From NCBI RefSeq assembly GCF_007665395.1, contig NZ_VDND01000009.1, positions 62,001 to 126,000 of the forward strand: a stretch of 64,000 nt of DNA, in the 5' to 3' direction. Each line of letters begins with the position of its first letter. The first letter of the stretch is position 1. A program made the position numbers and the translations under genes. The stretch is from Pseudomonas oryzihabitans. GTDB taxonomy: Bacteria; Pseudomonadota; Gammaproteobacteria; Pseudomonadales; Pseudomonadaceae. The notes under the pieces are model-generated. The model saw only the letters and a program-made list of their open reading frames with translations, did not search any database and was not told where the DNA came from. Positions 25,942 to 35,400 of this stretch are shown in pieces.

Positions 25942-26041
25942 GAGGAACCGCACACACCTGGTTGCAGTCCGGGGCATTGCCAGCTGTCGCGCTTCGGCTT
26001 AAAAGGGACGCCCCAGCCGCCCAGTCCCGGAATGACCCGCC

Positions 26042-26248
26042 ATGACGCCAAAACCCCGCTTCGGCAGCGCCCTCGGCAGCATCCTGCTAGTCGCCGCGGC
26101 CTGCTATCTGCTGGTGGGCTTTTCCCAGGGCTTCGTGCTGTCGGCCTGGTCCTGGCGCACCTGGGTGGTCTACGCCGTGCTGGTCAGCGTCTATCCCATT
26201 GGCCTGTTCGCCGGCTGGTGGAAGAAGCGCGAGCCGGTCGAGCGCTGA
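26042..26248 (+). CDS. Small two-helix membrane protein
   Basis: A 68-residue protein with two hydrophobic stretches (about residues 12-32 and 40-60) and charged ends, including WWKKREPVER at the C-terminus. It ends four bases before a convergent gene. It has the look of a conserved small inner-membrane protein. No family is recognised and no function can be given. Confidence 0.6.
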   Translation: MTPKPRFGSALGSILLVAAACYLLVGFSQGFVLSAWSWRTWVVYAVLVSVYPIGLFAGWWKKREPVER

Positions 26249-26252
26249 GCGT

Positions 26253-26807
26253 TCAACCCCAGCCATGGCGGGCGTAGGCCCGCGCCAGTCGTTCCTCCCG
26301 CGAACTGAACAGATCGCCATCCGCCAGGCCGCTGCCGGCCAGCAGCCGATCCTCCAGTTCGGCCTGGCTTTCCAGGCGACCGTCCGGGTGGATGTGCCTC
26401 ACCGCCAAGCCGCGCTGCACCAGGCAGGGCGCCACCAGCAGGCCGCGATGGCAGGTCAGCGGATCGCGCTCGGCGCACAGCAGGGCGATGCGCCAACGCG
26501 CCTGGCCCTGCTCCAGCCGCAGCAGTCCCTGCTGGAACAGCGCGCTGACGGCCAGGCGGTCGTAGCGCAGCCGACCGTCCTGGTAATGCGCCGGGTCGGG
26601 GCTGCGCGCGCCCAGCTCCGCGCCGAGGAAGACATAGGCGATCCCGGCGGCTGCCAGCCCCTCGCGCAAGGCTTCGCGGCCGTACTGTGGCACATGGCGG
26701 CTATAGGGCTGGGAGCGCACGTCGGCCACGGCGGTCACGCCCTGGGCCTGCAGCAGTTCCACATAGCGCGCCAGGGGATGATTGGAATGCCCGAGGGTGA
26801 GGATCAT
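26253..26807 (-). CDS. DUF488 family protein
   Basis: A 184-residue protein whose start MILTLGHSNHPLARYVELL and following VADVRSQPYSRHVPQY are typical of the DUF488 family, as are the central CAERDPLTCHR (two Cys and a His that could form a metal or redox site) and the HIHPDG segment. The family has no agreed biochemical role; some members sit near DNA repair or sulfur genes. It reads on the minus strand, six bases after the lipoprotein gene, and probably shares its transcript. Confidence 0.8.
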   Translation of the reverse strand: MILTLGHSNHPLARYVELLQAQGVTAVADVRSQPYSRHVPQYGREALREGLAAAGIAYVFLGAELGARSPDPAHYQDGRLRYDRLAVSALFQQGLLRLEQGQARWRIALLCAERDPLTCHRGLLVAPCLVQRGLAVRHIHPDGRLESQAELEDRLLAGSGLADGDLFSSREERLARAYARHGWG

Positions 26808-26813
26808 GGCGGC

Positions 26814-27203
26814 TCAGCGCAGCGGATCGAGGCGCGACAGACCGGCGATGGGGCATTCCAGCCGACTGCCACGGGCATCGGTGGAGACCAGCGCATCACC
26901 GGCCTGCAGCCCGGCGGCGCGGGAGCGATAGCCCAGGCGATTGCCCGCCGCGAGGTTGCGACAGGGCACGGCGAAATCCACCAGGTAGGCCCGGCCCAGG
27001 CCGGTCCCCAGGGCCAGGTGCCGGCTGTCCAGATAGCGCCAGCCGGAGAGATCGAAGCCGAGAATGGTCGCCACCGGCGCGCCCTGGCGATAGCCCAGTT
27101 CGGCCAGGCGGTCGTCCAGGGTCGGCGGACCGAAGGGGCGCGCCGCACAGCCGGCGAGCAGCACCAGCCCCAGGAGCGCGCAGAAACGCAAAAACACGGC
27201 CAT
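26814..27203 (-). CDS. DUF6491-like lipoprotein
   Basis: A 129-residue protein with a lipoprotein signal (MAVFLRFCALLGLVLLAGC). The mature domain has LGYRQGAPVATILGFDLSGW and two further Cys (VPCRNLAAGNRL and LECPIAGL) that could form a disulfide. I start it at 27203 because the lipobox then lies at the right distance; the frame is open further up. It is an envelope protein of unknown role. The family name is from memory of similar sequences. Confidence 0.65.
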   Translation of the reverse strand: MAVFLRFCALLGLVLLAGCAARPFGPPTLDDRLAELGYRQGAPVATILGFDLSGWRYLDSRHLALGTGLGRAYLVDFAVPCRNLAAGNRLGYRSRAAGLQAGDALVSTDARGSRLECPIAGLSRLDPLR

Positions 27204-27388
27204 AGGATTTTTCCACCCGACATTGAAACTTGGACCGGCCGACGGCGCCGAATACGGCAGCCCAGGCAGCAGTTGCAGCCTACCCGGTCGGCAAGGACTC
27301 AGTGTACCCTCCTGCGCCCTCGAGACCTTGGCCGGCACGGACGGGCTCGCCAATACCGCTGCCGCCGCCCCCTACCAGAGAGCACCCG

Positions 27389-28669
27389 ATGCCCCCGGCC
27401 CTGACCACCCTCCTCGCCGACCTCGAACGCCATCCACACCTGCTCACCCTGGTCGCCTGCCTCGGCTTGCTGCTGGCCGCCTGGCTGCTCAACTGGGTCG
27501 TCAAGCGCATCCTGGTGCGTGGCTTCTATCGCCTGCTGCGCAGCACCTCCTTCGGCCAGGACCAGGAGCTCAACCACCACCGGGTCATCGGCCGCCTGGC
27601 CAACATCGTCCCCGCGCTGGTACTGGCGGGAGGCATCGAGCTGGTGCCTGGTCGCCCCGCGGCCCTGGTCACCGTGGTGCAGAACGTCTGCAGCGCCTTC
27701 ATCGTGCTGACCATCGCCCTGGCCCTGGGCAGCGCCCTAAACGTGGTCAATGTGCTCTATTCACGGCGGCCCTCGGCGCGACTCAAGCCGATCAAGGGCT
27801 ATGTCCAGGTCAGCAAGATCGTCATCTACGCCATCGCGGTCATCCTGATGATCGCCACCCTGATCGATCGCTCGCCGCTGATCCTGCTCTCCGGCCTCGG
27901 CGCCATGGCCGCGGTACTGCTGCTGATCTTCCAGGACACCCTGCTGTCCCTGGTGGCCAGCGTGCAGATCTCCAGCAACGACATCATCCGCGTCGGCGAC
28001 TGGATCGAGATGCCCCAGCTCAATGCCGACGGCGACGTCATTGACATCGCCCTGCACACGGTCAAGGTGCAGAACTTCGACAAGACCATCACCACCATCC
28101 CCACCAAGAGATTCATCACCGATTCCTTCCGCAACTACCGTGGCATGCAGGAAGCCGGTGGCCGGCGCATCAAGCGCTCGCTCAACATCGACCAGCACAG
28201 CGTGCACTTCTTGAGCGACGCCGAGCGCGAACACCTGCACCGCTTCAACCTGCTGGACGACTACCTCACCGCCAAGGAAGAGGAACTGGCCAACTGGAAT
28301 CTCAAGCTGGAAAAGCGAGGCCAGGAGCCGGTCAACACCCGCCGGGTGACCAACCTGGGGACCTTCCGCGCCTATGTGGAGCGCTACCTGCGCGCCCACC
28401 CCGGGGTACGCCATGACATGACCCTGCTGGTGCGGCAGATGCCGCTCTCCGCCGAGGGTTTGCCGGTGGAGATCTATTGCTTCACCAACACCACGGTGTG
28501 GGCGCAATATGAAGGCATCCAGGGGGACATCTTCGATCACCTGCTGGCCATCCTCCCGGAATTCGGCCTCCATGTGTTCCAGCATCCGAGCGGACGCGAC
28601 TTCCGCGGGCGGCTGGAATCCCGCGAGGCCATGACCTCCCTCGGCGAACCGGGCACCCCGGCGCCCTGA
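27389..28669 (+). CDS. MscS-family mechanosensitive channel (YbdG-like)
   Basis: A 426-residue inner-membrane protein. About five hydrophobic segments lie in residues 15-190, followed by the MscS pore-lining and beta domain (GAMAAVLLLIFQDTLLSLVASVQISSNDIIRVGDWIEM). The soluble C-terminal part has the YbdG-type insert with NFDKTITTIPTKRFITDSFRNYRGM and the terminal YDIFDHLLAILPEFGL-like region. The family opens under membrane tension and protects against osmotic downshock. I use the ATG at 27389 (AGAGAG upstream); the frame extends further left, but that part reads through the divergent promoter region. Confidence 0.85.
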   Translation: MPPALTTLLADLERHPHLLTLVACLGLLLAAWLLNWVVKRILVRGFYRLLRSTSFGQDQELNHHRVIGRLANIVPALVLAGGIELVPGRPAALVTVVQNVCSAFIVLTIALALGSALNVVNVLYSRRPSARLKPIKGYVQVSKIVIYAIAVILMIATLIDRSPLILLSGLGAMAAVLLLIFQDTLLSLVASVQISSNDIIRVGDWIEMPQLNADGDVIDIALHTVKVQNFDKTITTIPTKRFITDSFRNYRGMQEAGGRRIKRSLNIDQHSVHFLSDAEREHLHRFNLLDDYLTAKEEELANWNLKLEKRGQEPVNTRRVTNLGTFRAYVERYLRAHPGVRHDMTLLVRQMPLSAEGLPVEIYCFTNTTVWAQYEGIQGDIFDHLLAILPEFGLHVFQHPSGRDFRGRLESREAMTSLGEPGTPAP

Positions 28670-28697
28670 TCCCCAGCCCCGTGCTCAAGGAAAGACC

Positions 28698-29366
28698 ATG
28701 ATCGTCGTCCACCACCTGAACAATTCCCGCTCCCAGCGGGTGCTCTGGCTGCTCGAAGAGTTGGGCATCGACTATCGGGTGCAGCGCTACGAGCGCGCTG
28801 CCGGCGGCCTGTTCGCCCCGCCGGAATTGCGCAAGGTGCATCCGCTGGGCAAGTCGCCGGTGATCGTCGACGGCGACCTGACCCTGGCCGAATCCGGCGC
28901 CATCGTCGACTACCTGGCGCGGCGCTACGGCCCGCAACTGCTGCCGGCCCAGGACAGTCCCGAGTTCGTCCGCTACACCTACTGGCTGCACTACGCCGAA
29001 GGCTCGGCTATGACCCCGCTGCTGCTCAAGCTAGTGTTCGACCGCATCGCCACCTCGCCGATGCCCTTCTTCGCCAAGCCCATCGCCAAGGGCATCGCCG
29101 CCAAGGCCACGGCCAGCTTCATCCAGCCGCAACTGGACCTGCACCTGGACTACCTGGAAAGCCAGCTGGGCGCCAGCGGCTGGTTCGTCGGCGATGAATT
29201 CACCGCCGCCGACATCCAGCTCAGCTTCCCCCTCGAAGCCGCCAATGCCCGCGCCGGCCTGAACAACGGCAAAAGGCCCAGGCTGGTGGACTTCCTGCAA
29301 CGTATCCATGCACGCCCGGCCTACCAGCGGGCACTGCAGCAGGGCGGGCCTTACGTGTACGCCTGA
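28698..29366 (+). CDS. Glutathione S-transferase family protein
   Basis: A 222-residue GST. The N-terminal thioredoxin-like domain begins MIVVHHLNNSRSQRVLWLLEELG with the active-site Ser of SRSQR. GKSPVI and LAESGAIVDYL are the glutathione-binding parts. The C-terminal helical domain has the folding motif in FTAADIQLSF. The substrate is unknown. It starts 28 bases after the channel gene and may be co-transcribed with it. Confidence 0.9.
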   Translation: MIVVHHLNNSRSQRVLWLLEELGIDYRVQRYERAAGGLFAPPELRKVHPLGKSPVIVDGDLTLAESGAIVDYLARRYGPQLLPAQDSPEFVRYTYWLHYAEGSAMTPLLLKLVFDRIATSPMPFFAKPIAKGIAAKATASFIQPQLDLHLDYLESQLGASGWFVGDEFTAADIQLSFPLEAANARAGLNNGKRPRLVDFLQRIHARPAYQRALQQGGPYVYA

Positions 29367-29852
29367 GGCCTTGTTGGGCTTCGCTGACGCTCAACCCAAC
29401 CTACGCCCCGTCCGGATATCTCGATAAACCCCCTCTCCCCCCGGGAGAGAGTTGGGTGAGGGAAAGCTCTGCCCCGTAGCGTGGAAAACCGCGCCAGCGT
29501 TTTCCATTGGCGATCCTGCAGCGACCCGCGTGGACCAGGCTCCGCCGTTGTCCACCCTGCGCGGCATCCGGATTACCTCGGTAACCCCCTCTCCCCCTGG
29601 GAGAGGGTTGGGGTGAGGGAGAGCTCTCGCCCCGTAGCGTGGAAAACCGCGCCAGCGTTTTCCACTGGTGACCCTGAAGCGACCCGCGTGGACAAGGCTG
29701 CGCCGTTGTCCACCCTACGCGGCTGGGCTCATTAGGCTTCGCTGCGCTCAATCCAACCTACGCCGAGGCGTTCAGCCCAACCTAAGTAGCATCCGTTGAC
29801 CTCGATAACCCCCCTCTCCCCCTGGGAGAGGGTTGGGGTGAGGGCAAAGCCG
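29367..29852. repeat. Intergenic repeat array: about 158-bp composite units
   Basis: No gene is present. A hairpin repeat (TTGTTGGGCTTCG.../...CAACCTACG) opens the gap. Two near-identical composite units follow (about 29410-29567 and 29568-29723). Each holds a CTCTCCC...GGGAGAG hairpin with a TTGGGGTGAGGG tail, then a GTGGAAAAC...GTTTTCCA hairpin, then GTGGAC...GTTGTCCAC. A third, partial unit lies at 29789-29849. Confidence 0.8.
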
Positions 29853-30284
29853 CTACCGCCGCATCGGCATCCGGTCGATGGTGCCGAACAGCGCCTTGAG
29901 CGACCATCCCTGCTCCTCCCGCACCTTGACCCCACCGTCCTTGCCGACCAGGTAAAGGGTGGCCGGCTGCCCGGCACGGGCATCGAGCGCCTTGAGCAGC
30001 GCCTGGGTCTCCTGCGGGCGCAACGGCCGGTCATTGCGACTGCCGGCACCGCCTACCACCGTATAGAGCACCATTTCCCGCTCGACGAAGGCTTCGCGGT
30101 TGGCCGGTTGCGCCAGTTCGGCGCGGAGCTGCGTCACCTGAGGATCGTTCGCCGTGGGCGCCACCAGGATCAGCGGCCGGGTCTTCCAGCGCTCCGCAAC
30201 CAAGGGGTTGTCGGCGGCCCGGGCCGTGGCCAGCAGGCCAGCCAACAGCGCGGTCGCCACCCCGACCTGCGACAGGATCTTCAT
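29853..30284 (-). CDS. DUF4174-type secreted protein
   Basis: A 143-residue protein with a signal peptide (MKILSQVGVATALLAGLLATARA). The mature domain starts NPLVAERWKTRPLILVAPTANDP and contains LYLVGKDGGVKVR, which is a thioredoxin-like arrangement without the CxxC, as in the DUF4174 family. It is probably periplasmic. The role is unknown; some relatives lie in stress-response loci. It is a single gene, divergent from leuA. Confidence 0.7.
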   Translation of the reverse strand: MKILSQVGVATALLAGLLATARAADNPLVAERWKTRPLILVAPTANDPQVTQLRAELAQPANREAFVEREMVLYTVVGGAGSRNDRPLRPQETQALLKALDARAGQPATLYLVGKDGGVKVREEQGWSLKALFGTIDRMPMRR

Positions 30285-30519
30285 GATTACCCTCCTCCAG
30301 GACGGTTGCCCCTTTCCCTTACCTTGACCCCAAGCCGGTGCCACGGATCGCTCCGGCGATCACCGGTTACAAAAAGGCGGGCATCTGCCCATTTCAGAAA
30401 CCGCCAAATATCATCCTAAAGGCGCAATAAATCACCAAGAAACGGCACCAGACGTTCAAACCTGCCAATTTTAAAAAGAACATTGCGAGCCCTACCCTCG
30501 GCGGACTAACGTAGGCGCC

Positions 30520-30615
30520 ATGCACAACGCCCATACCCTCATCCTCCTCCGGCAGCACCGCTGCCTGCGACTGGTCAGTCCACGACTGCGAAGCTCGACC
30601 GCGCTCGCTTCGTAA
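30520..30615 (+). CDS. leuL: leuA leader peptide (leucine-rich attenuator ORF)
   Basis: A 31-residue open frame 30 bases before leuA, with seven leucines including a LILL run near the start (residues 7-10). Within it GACTG (30569-30573), CAGTC (30576-30580) and GACTG (30584-30588) can pair in two mutually exclusive ways, as expected of an attenuator. Ribosome stalling at Leu codons would then favour leuA expression when leucine is scarce. The upstream gap (30285-30519) shows no other gene. Confidence 0.6.
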   Translation: MHNAHTLILLRQHRCLRLVSPRLRSSTALAS

Positions 30616-30645
30616 GTCCCGACCACGCCCAAGGAAAGACTCGCC

Positions 30646-32316
30646 ATGACCATGCTCAAAGATCCCTCGCAGAAGTACCGTCCTTTCACGCCCGTCGCTC
30701 TGCCCGACCGCACCTGGCCGGACAAGGTCATCGACAAGGCGCCGATCTGGCTGTCCACCGACCTGCGCGACGGCAACCAGTCGCTGATCGAGCCGATGGA
30801 CGCCGAGAAGAAGATGGCCTTCTTCAAGTGCCTGGTCGCCGTGGGCCTGAAGGAGATCGAGGTGGGTTTCCCCTCCGCCTCCCAGACCGACTTCGACTTC
30901 GTCCGCGAGCTGATCGAAGGGGGTCATATCCCCGACGACGTCACCATCCAGGTGCTGACCCAGGCCCGTGACGACCTCATCGAGCGCACCTTCGAATCGC
31001 TCAAGGGTGCCAAGCGCGCCATCGTGCACTACTACAACGCCTGCGCGCCGAGCTTCCGCCGCATCGTCTTCAACCAGGACCAGGCGGGCGTCAAGGCCAT
31101 CGCCGTGGCCGCCGGCCAGACCATCGTGCGCCTGGCCGCCGAGCGTCCGGAGACCCAGTGGGGCTTCGAGTACTCCCCCGAGGTGTTCAGCTCCACCGAG
31201 ACCGACTTCGCCGTCGAGGTGTGCAACGCGGTGATCGCCGTGTTCCAGCCAACCCCGGCCAACAAGCTGATCCTCAACCTGCCGGCCACCATCGAGTGCG
31301 CCACGCCGAACAACTACGCGGACCAGATCGAATGGTTCGGCCGCCACATCGACCGCCGCGACAGCGTGCTGATCAGCGTCCATACCCACAACGACCGCGG
31401 CACCGGCGTGGCCGCCTCGGAACTGGCGGTGATGGCCGGCGCCGATCGCGTCGAAGGCTGCCTGTTCGGCAACGGCGAGCGCACCGGCAACGTCTGCCTG
31501 GTGACCCTGGCGCTCAACCTCTACACCCAGGGCGTCGATCCCGAGCTGGACTTCTCCGACATCGACGCCGTGCGCAAGACCGTCGAGGAATGCAACCAGT
31601 TGCCGGTGCACCCGCGCCATCCCTATGTCGGCGACCTGGTCCACACCGCCTTCTCCGGCTCCCACCAGGACGCCATCCGCAAGGGCTTCGCCCAGCAGAA
31701 GCCGGATGCGCTCTGGGAGGTGCCCTACCTGCCCATCGACCCGGCCGACATCGGTCGCGACTACGAGGCGGTCATCCGCGTCAACAGCCAGTCGGGCAAG
31801 GGTGGCATCACCTTCCTGCTGGAGCAGGAATACGGCATCAGCCTGCCGCGCCGCATGCAGATCGAATTCAGCCAGGTGGTCCAGCGCGAGACCGATCGCC
31901 TCGGTCTGGAGATGACCGCCGCCCAGATCCACGGGCTGCTCGAGCAGGAATACCTGCAGGCCAGGAGCCCCTATGCCCTGGTCAGCCACAAGCTGCGCGA
32001 GGAAGACGGCACCTCCACCGTCGACATCCAGGTGGCCGTCGACGGCCGTACCGAACACTGGCACGGCACCGGCAAGGGCCCGCTGGAAGCCCTGGTGGCC
32101 AGCCTGCCCGAGGCGGTGGAGATCATGGACTACCATGAACACTCCATCGGCGCCGGCACCAATGCCAAGGCCGCGTCCTACATCGAGATCCGCCTGGAAG
32201 GCCAGCGCCCGCTGCACGGCATCGGCATCGACGAGAACATCACCACCGCCAGCTTCCGCGCCCTGCTCAGTGCCCTGAACCGCGCGGTGACCCAGGCGCA
32301 GGCCAAGGCCGCCTGA
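30646..32316 (+). CDS. leuA: 2-isopropylmalate synthase (LeuA2 type)
   Basis: A 556-residue enzyme that condenses acetyl-CoA with 2-oxoisovalerate, the first committed step of leucine synthesis. The catalytic TIM barrel has LRDGNQSL (about residues 42-49) and the metal-binding HTHNDRG (about 247-253); GNGERTGNVCLV follows. The C-terminal regulatory domain (about 430-550) binds leucine for feedback inhibition. The length and start (MTMLKDPSQKYRPF) are those of the LeuA2 form found in Pseudomonas and actinobacteria. AAGGAAAG precedes the ATG. Confidence 0.96.
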   Translation: MTMLKDPSQKYRPFTPVALPDRTWPDKVIDKAPIWLSTDLRDGNQSLIEPMDAEKKMAFFKCLVAVGLKEIEVGFPSASQTDFDFVRELIEGGHIPDDVTIQVLTQARDDLIERTFESLKGAKRAIVHYYNACAPSFRRIVFNQDQAGVKAIAVAAGQTIVRLAAERPETQWGFEYSPEVFSSTETDFAVEVCNAVIAVFQPTPANKLILNLPATIECATPNNYADQIEWFGRHIDRRDSVLISVHTHNDRGTGVAASELAVMAGADRVEGCLFGNGERTGNVCLVTLALNLYTQGVDPELDFSDIDAVRKTVEECNQLPVHPRHPYVGDLVHTAFSGSHQDAIRKGFAQQKPDALWEVPYLPIDPADIGRDYEAVIRVNSQSGKGGITFLLEQEYGISLPRRMQIEFSQVVQRETDRLGLEMTAAQIHGLLEQEYLQARSPYALVSHKLREEDGTSTVDIQVAVDGRTEHWHGTGKGPLEALVASLPEAVEIMDYHEHSIGAGTNAKAASYIEIRLEGQRPLHGIGIDENITTASFRALLSALNRAVTQAQAKAA

Positions 32317-32337
32317 GTCTGACGCTGGTCAAAGCAA

Positions 32338-32367
32338 GGGGAATGCCCGTCGGCGTTCCCTTTTTTT
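32338..32367 (+). terminator. Intrinsic terminator of leuA
   Basis: GGGAATGCC (32339-32347) and GGCGTTCCC (32352-32360) form a nine-pair stem with a CGTC loop (one G-U pair), followed by seven T residues (32361-32367). Confidence 0.9.
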
Positions 32368-32457
32368 ATGTCACCGCTGCGTCGATACTGATCGCCTCAA
32401 GGACATCCACTCCCGCCGCGCGGTCTGGCGAAGGGACCGTTCCAGTACGGACGATCA

Positions 32458-35400
32458 ATGAAGGTATCTTCACTTCGCGTAGTACCCGCCCTGGTCAGCG
32501 CCCTGGCGCTCTGTGGCGTGTTCCTGACCGCGGCCCTGGTGTGCCTGGCGCTCGCCCGCCAGGATGCCAGCTCGGTCCCCACCCTCTGGTTACCCAATGG
32601 CCTGGCCCTGGCGTGGTTCCTGCGCAGCCAGCGCCGGCAATGGCCGCTGCTGGCCGCCGCGGTATTGGTGGCCGCCAGCCTGACCGACCTCCTGACCGGC
32701 GGCCGGCTGGTGGTCGGGCTGGGCTTCGGGCTGGCCAGCCTGGCGGAGGTCCTGCTGGGCGCGACCCTGCTGCATCGCCATAGCCTGGCGTTCGACCGCA
32801 ATATCGCCGCCATGGGCCGGCTGCTGATCCAGGGCGTATTGCTGCCGCCGCTGCTGGGCGCTGCCCTGGGCACCCTGGTCTTCAGCCTCACCGGAGACAC
32901 CCGGCTGCTGCCCATCGCCGTGCATTGGTACATCGGCGACGCCCTTGGCCTGCTGGTGGTGCTGCCGCTGGCCTTCCTGCCCTGGCCCCTCAGGCTGGCT
33001 GTCTTCACCCGGCATACGCCCAAGGAATTCCTGGTCCTGCTGGTGCTGAGCCCGCTGCTGGCGATCAGCATCCTCGACTATTTGCCCTACCCCTTCGTCT
33101 ACCTGGCGACACTTCTGCTGGTGTTGACCATGCGCCTGACCGTGGCCGGCACGGCGCTCATCGGCGGCCTCCATATCCTCATCCTGGGCAACCTCATAGC
33201 CTACAATCACGTCATCGACCTGACCCAGGTCTCGCTGGTCGTCCAGGCCCTGACCTACATTCCCGTGGCGCTGATGCAGATTCCGCCGCTGCTGCTGGCC
33301 GCCGCTGTGCAGCAGAGCCGGCATCAGCACCAGCGCCTGCAGCGCAACCAGGCTCGCTACCGGCATGCCATGCACACCGCCCCCTATGGCATGGCGCTGC
33401 TGTCCACCGCGGGACGCCTGTCGGACGTCAATCCCGCCCTGGAAGCCATGCTCGGCTATCCACGCGGCGCCCTCGACGGCCTGCGGCTGCGCGACCTGCT
33501 CGCCAATCCCGACCTCGAACCGGACCTCGGCGAGGACGAGCGGACCCTGCAGCTGCGCCACCACCAGGGTCACGCCATCTGGGTTGCGCTGGCCTGCTCC
33601 CCCGATCACGACGACCAGGATCTGCTGTCGGGCTATCTCGTCCAGATCCGCGACATCGATGCCGAGCGGCGCGCCGACGACACCAACGCTCATCTGCGTG
33701 AGCGCCTGCAACTGGCCATTCGCGCCAGCAATGTCGGGATCTGGGAATGGGACAGTCGCAATCGGCTGTTCATCGCCGATGCCAAGGTCCACGAACTCTA
33801 CGGACTGCCGGTGATCGACGGCCATCATGACCTGGAGACCTGGATCGGCGCCCTGCATCCGGACGATCGCGACGCCTCCATGACCATCTTCCGCGAGGCG
33901 ATCCGCACCCTGTCCTCCTACGAACATGAATTCCGCATCGTTCGCCCGGACGGGGGGGTGCGGCGGATCCGCACCGAAGTCATCGCCATCGAGAGCAGCG
34001 ATGGCCAATGCCGCATCGTCGGCAGCAATCGGGACGTCACCGAGCACCACCGCCTGACCACGGCGCTCTACGAGGAAAAGGAACGGCTGCAGGTCACCCT
34101 GGCGTCCATCGCCGATGCCGTGCTGACCACCGACGTGGACGGCCGCATCCTCTTCCTCAATCCGGTCGCCGAGCAGCTCACCGGCTGGTCGCTGGCGGAT
34201 GCCCAGGGGCGCCCCCACGAAGAGATCTTCCGCATCCAGGACAGCCAGAACGACGCGATCCTGCCCAGCCCGGTGGCCCGCTGCCTGCGCGAACAGACCA
34301 TCACCTCGCTGGAGGAGGGAGCCGTGCTGCTCAGTCGCCACGGCGAAAGACACGAGGTGCAGGATTCCGCCGCCCCGGTGCGCACCGTCGATGGCCGCAT
34401 CATCGGCGCGGTACTGGTGTTCCAGAACGTCACCCATGCGCGCAACCTGCAGCGCGAACTGAGCTACAACGCCTCCCACGACGCCCTGACCGGGCTCTAC
34501 AACCGCCTGAAGTTCGAGCAGGAACTGGACGCCGCCTGGCAGCAGGCCCAGGCGGGAACCACCCAGCACGCCCTGTGCTTCATCGACCTCGACCGTTTCA
34601 AGGTGGTCAACGATTCCGCCGGCCATGCCGCCGGCGACCTGCTGCTGCGCGAACTGGGCACCCTGCTGCGCGATTCCCTGCGCGGCTCCGACGCCGTCGC
34701 GCGGATCGGCGGCGACGAATTCGCCCTGCTGCTGCGCGATTGCGACCTGGTACAGGCCGAGGCCGTCGCCGAAAAGCTGATCGCCAGCATTGGTGCCGTC
34801 CGCTTCAACTGGCAGGACCGGGTCTATGACGTCGGCGCCAGCGCCGGCATCGTCGCCATCAACGCGGAGACCCGCAGTCCGGCCGAGCTGATGAGCCAGG
34901 CCGACGTGGCCTGCTACACCGCCAAGCACGCCGGCCGCAATCGCGCCGCCCTCTACCGGGCCGGCAGCGAAGACGTCGAGCGCCAGTACCGCGAGATCCT
35001 TATGGCCAGCGGCCTGCGCGAGGCCCTGGAGCAGCATCGCTTCGAACTGCACGCCCAGCCCATCGTCGCCACCCGCCCTACCGACCGCGACGAACAGCAC
35101 GTGGAATTGCTGCTGCGCCTGCGCGACGTCCAGGGCCAGCTGATCTCGCCGGCCACCTTCATCCCGGCCGCCGAACGCTTCGGCCTGATGAGCAGCATCG
35201 ACCGCTGGGTGGTGCGCCAGGTGCTGGTCGAGCTGGTGCCCTGGTTGCAGGAAAGACCCCAGCTGCACGTAGGTATCAACCTGTCGGGCAACAGCCTGAG
35301 CGATCCCGACTTCCTGCCCGAGCTGCTGGAGCTGATCGCCGCCTCGCCGCTGGATCCGCAGCGCCTGCTCTTCGAACTGACCGAAACCGCGGTGATCAAC

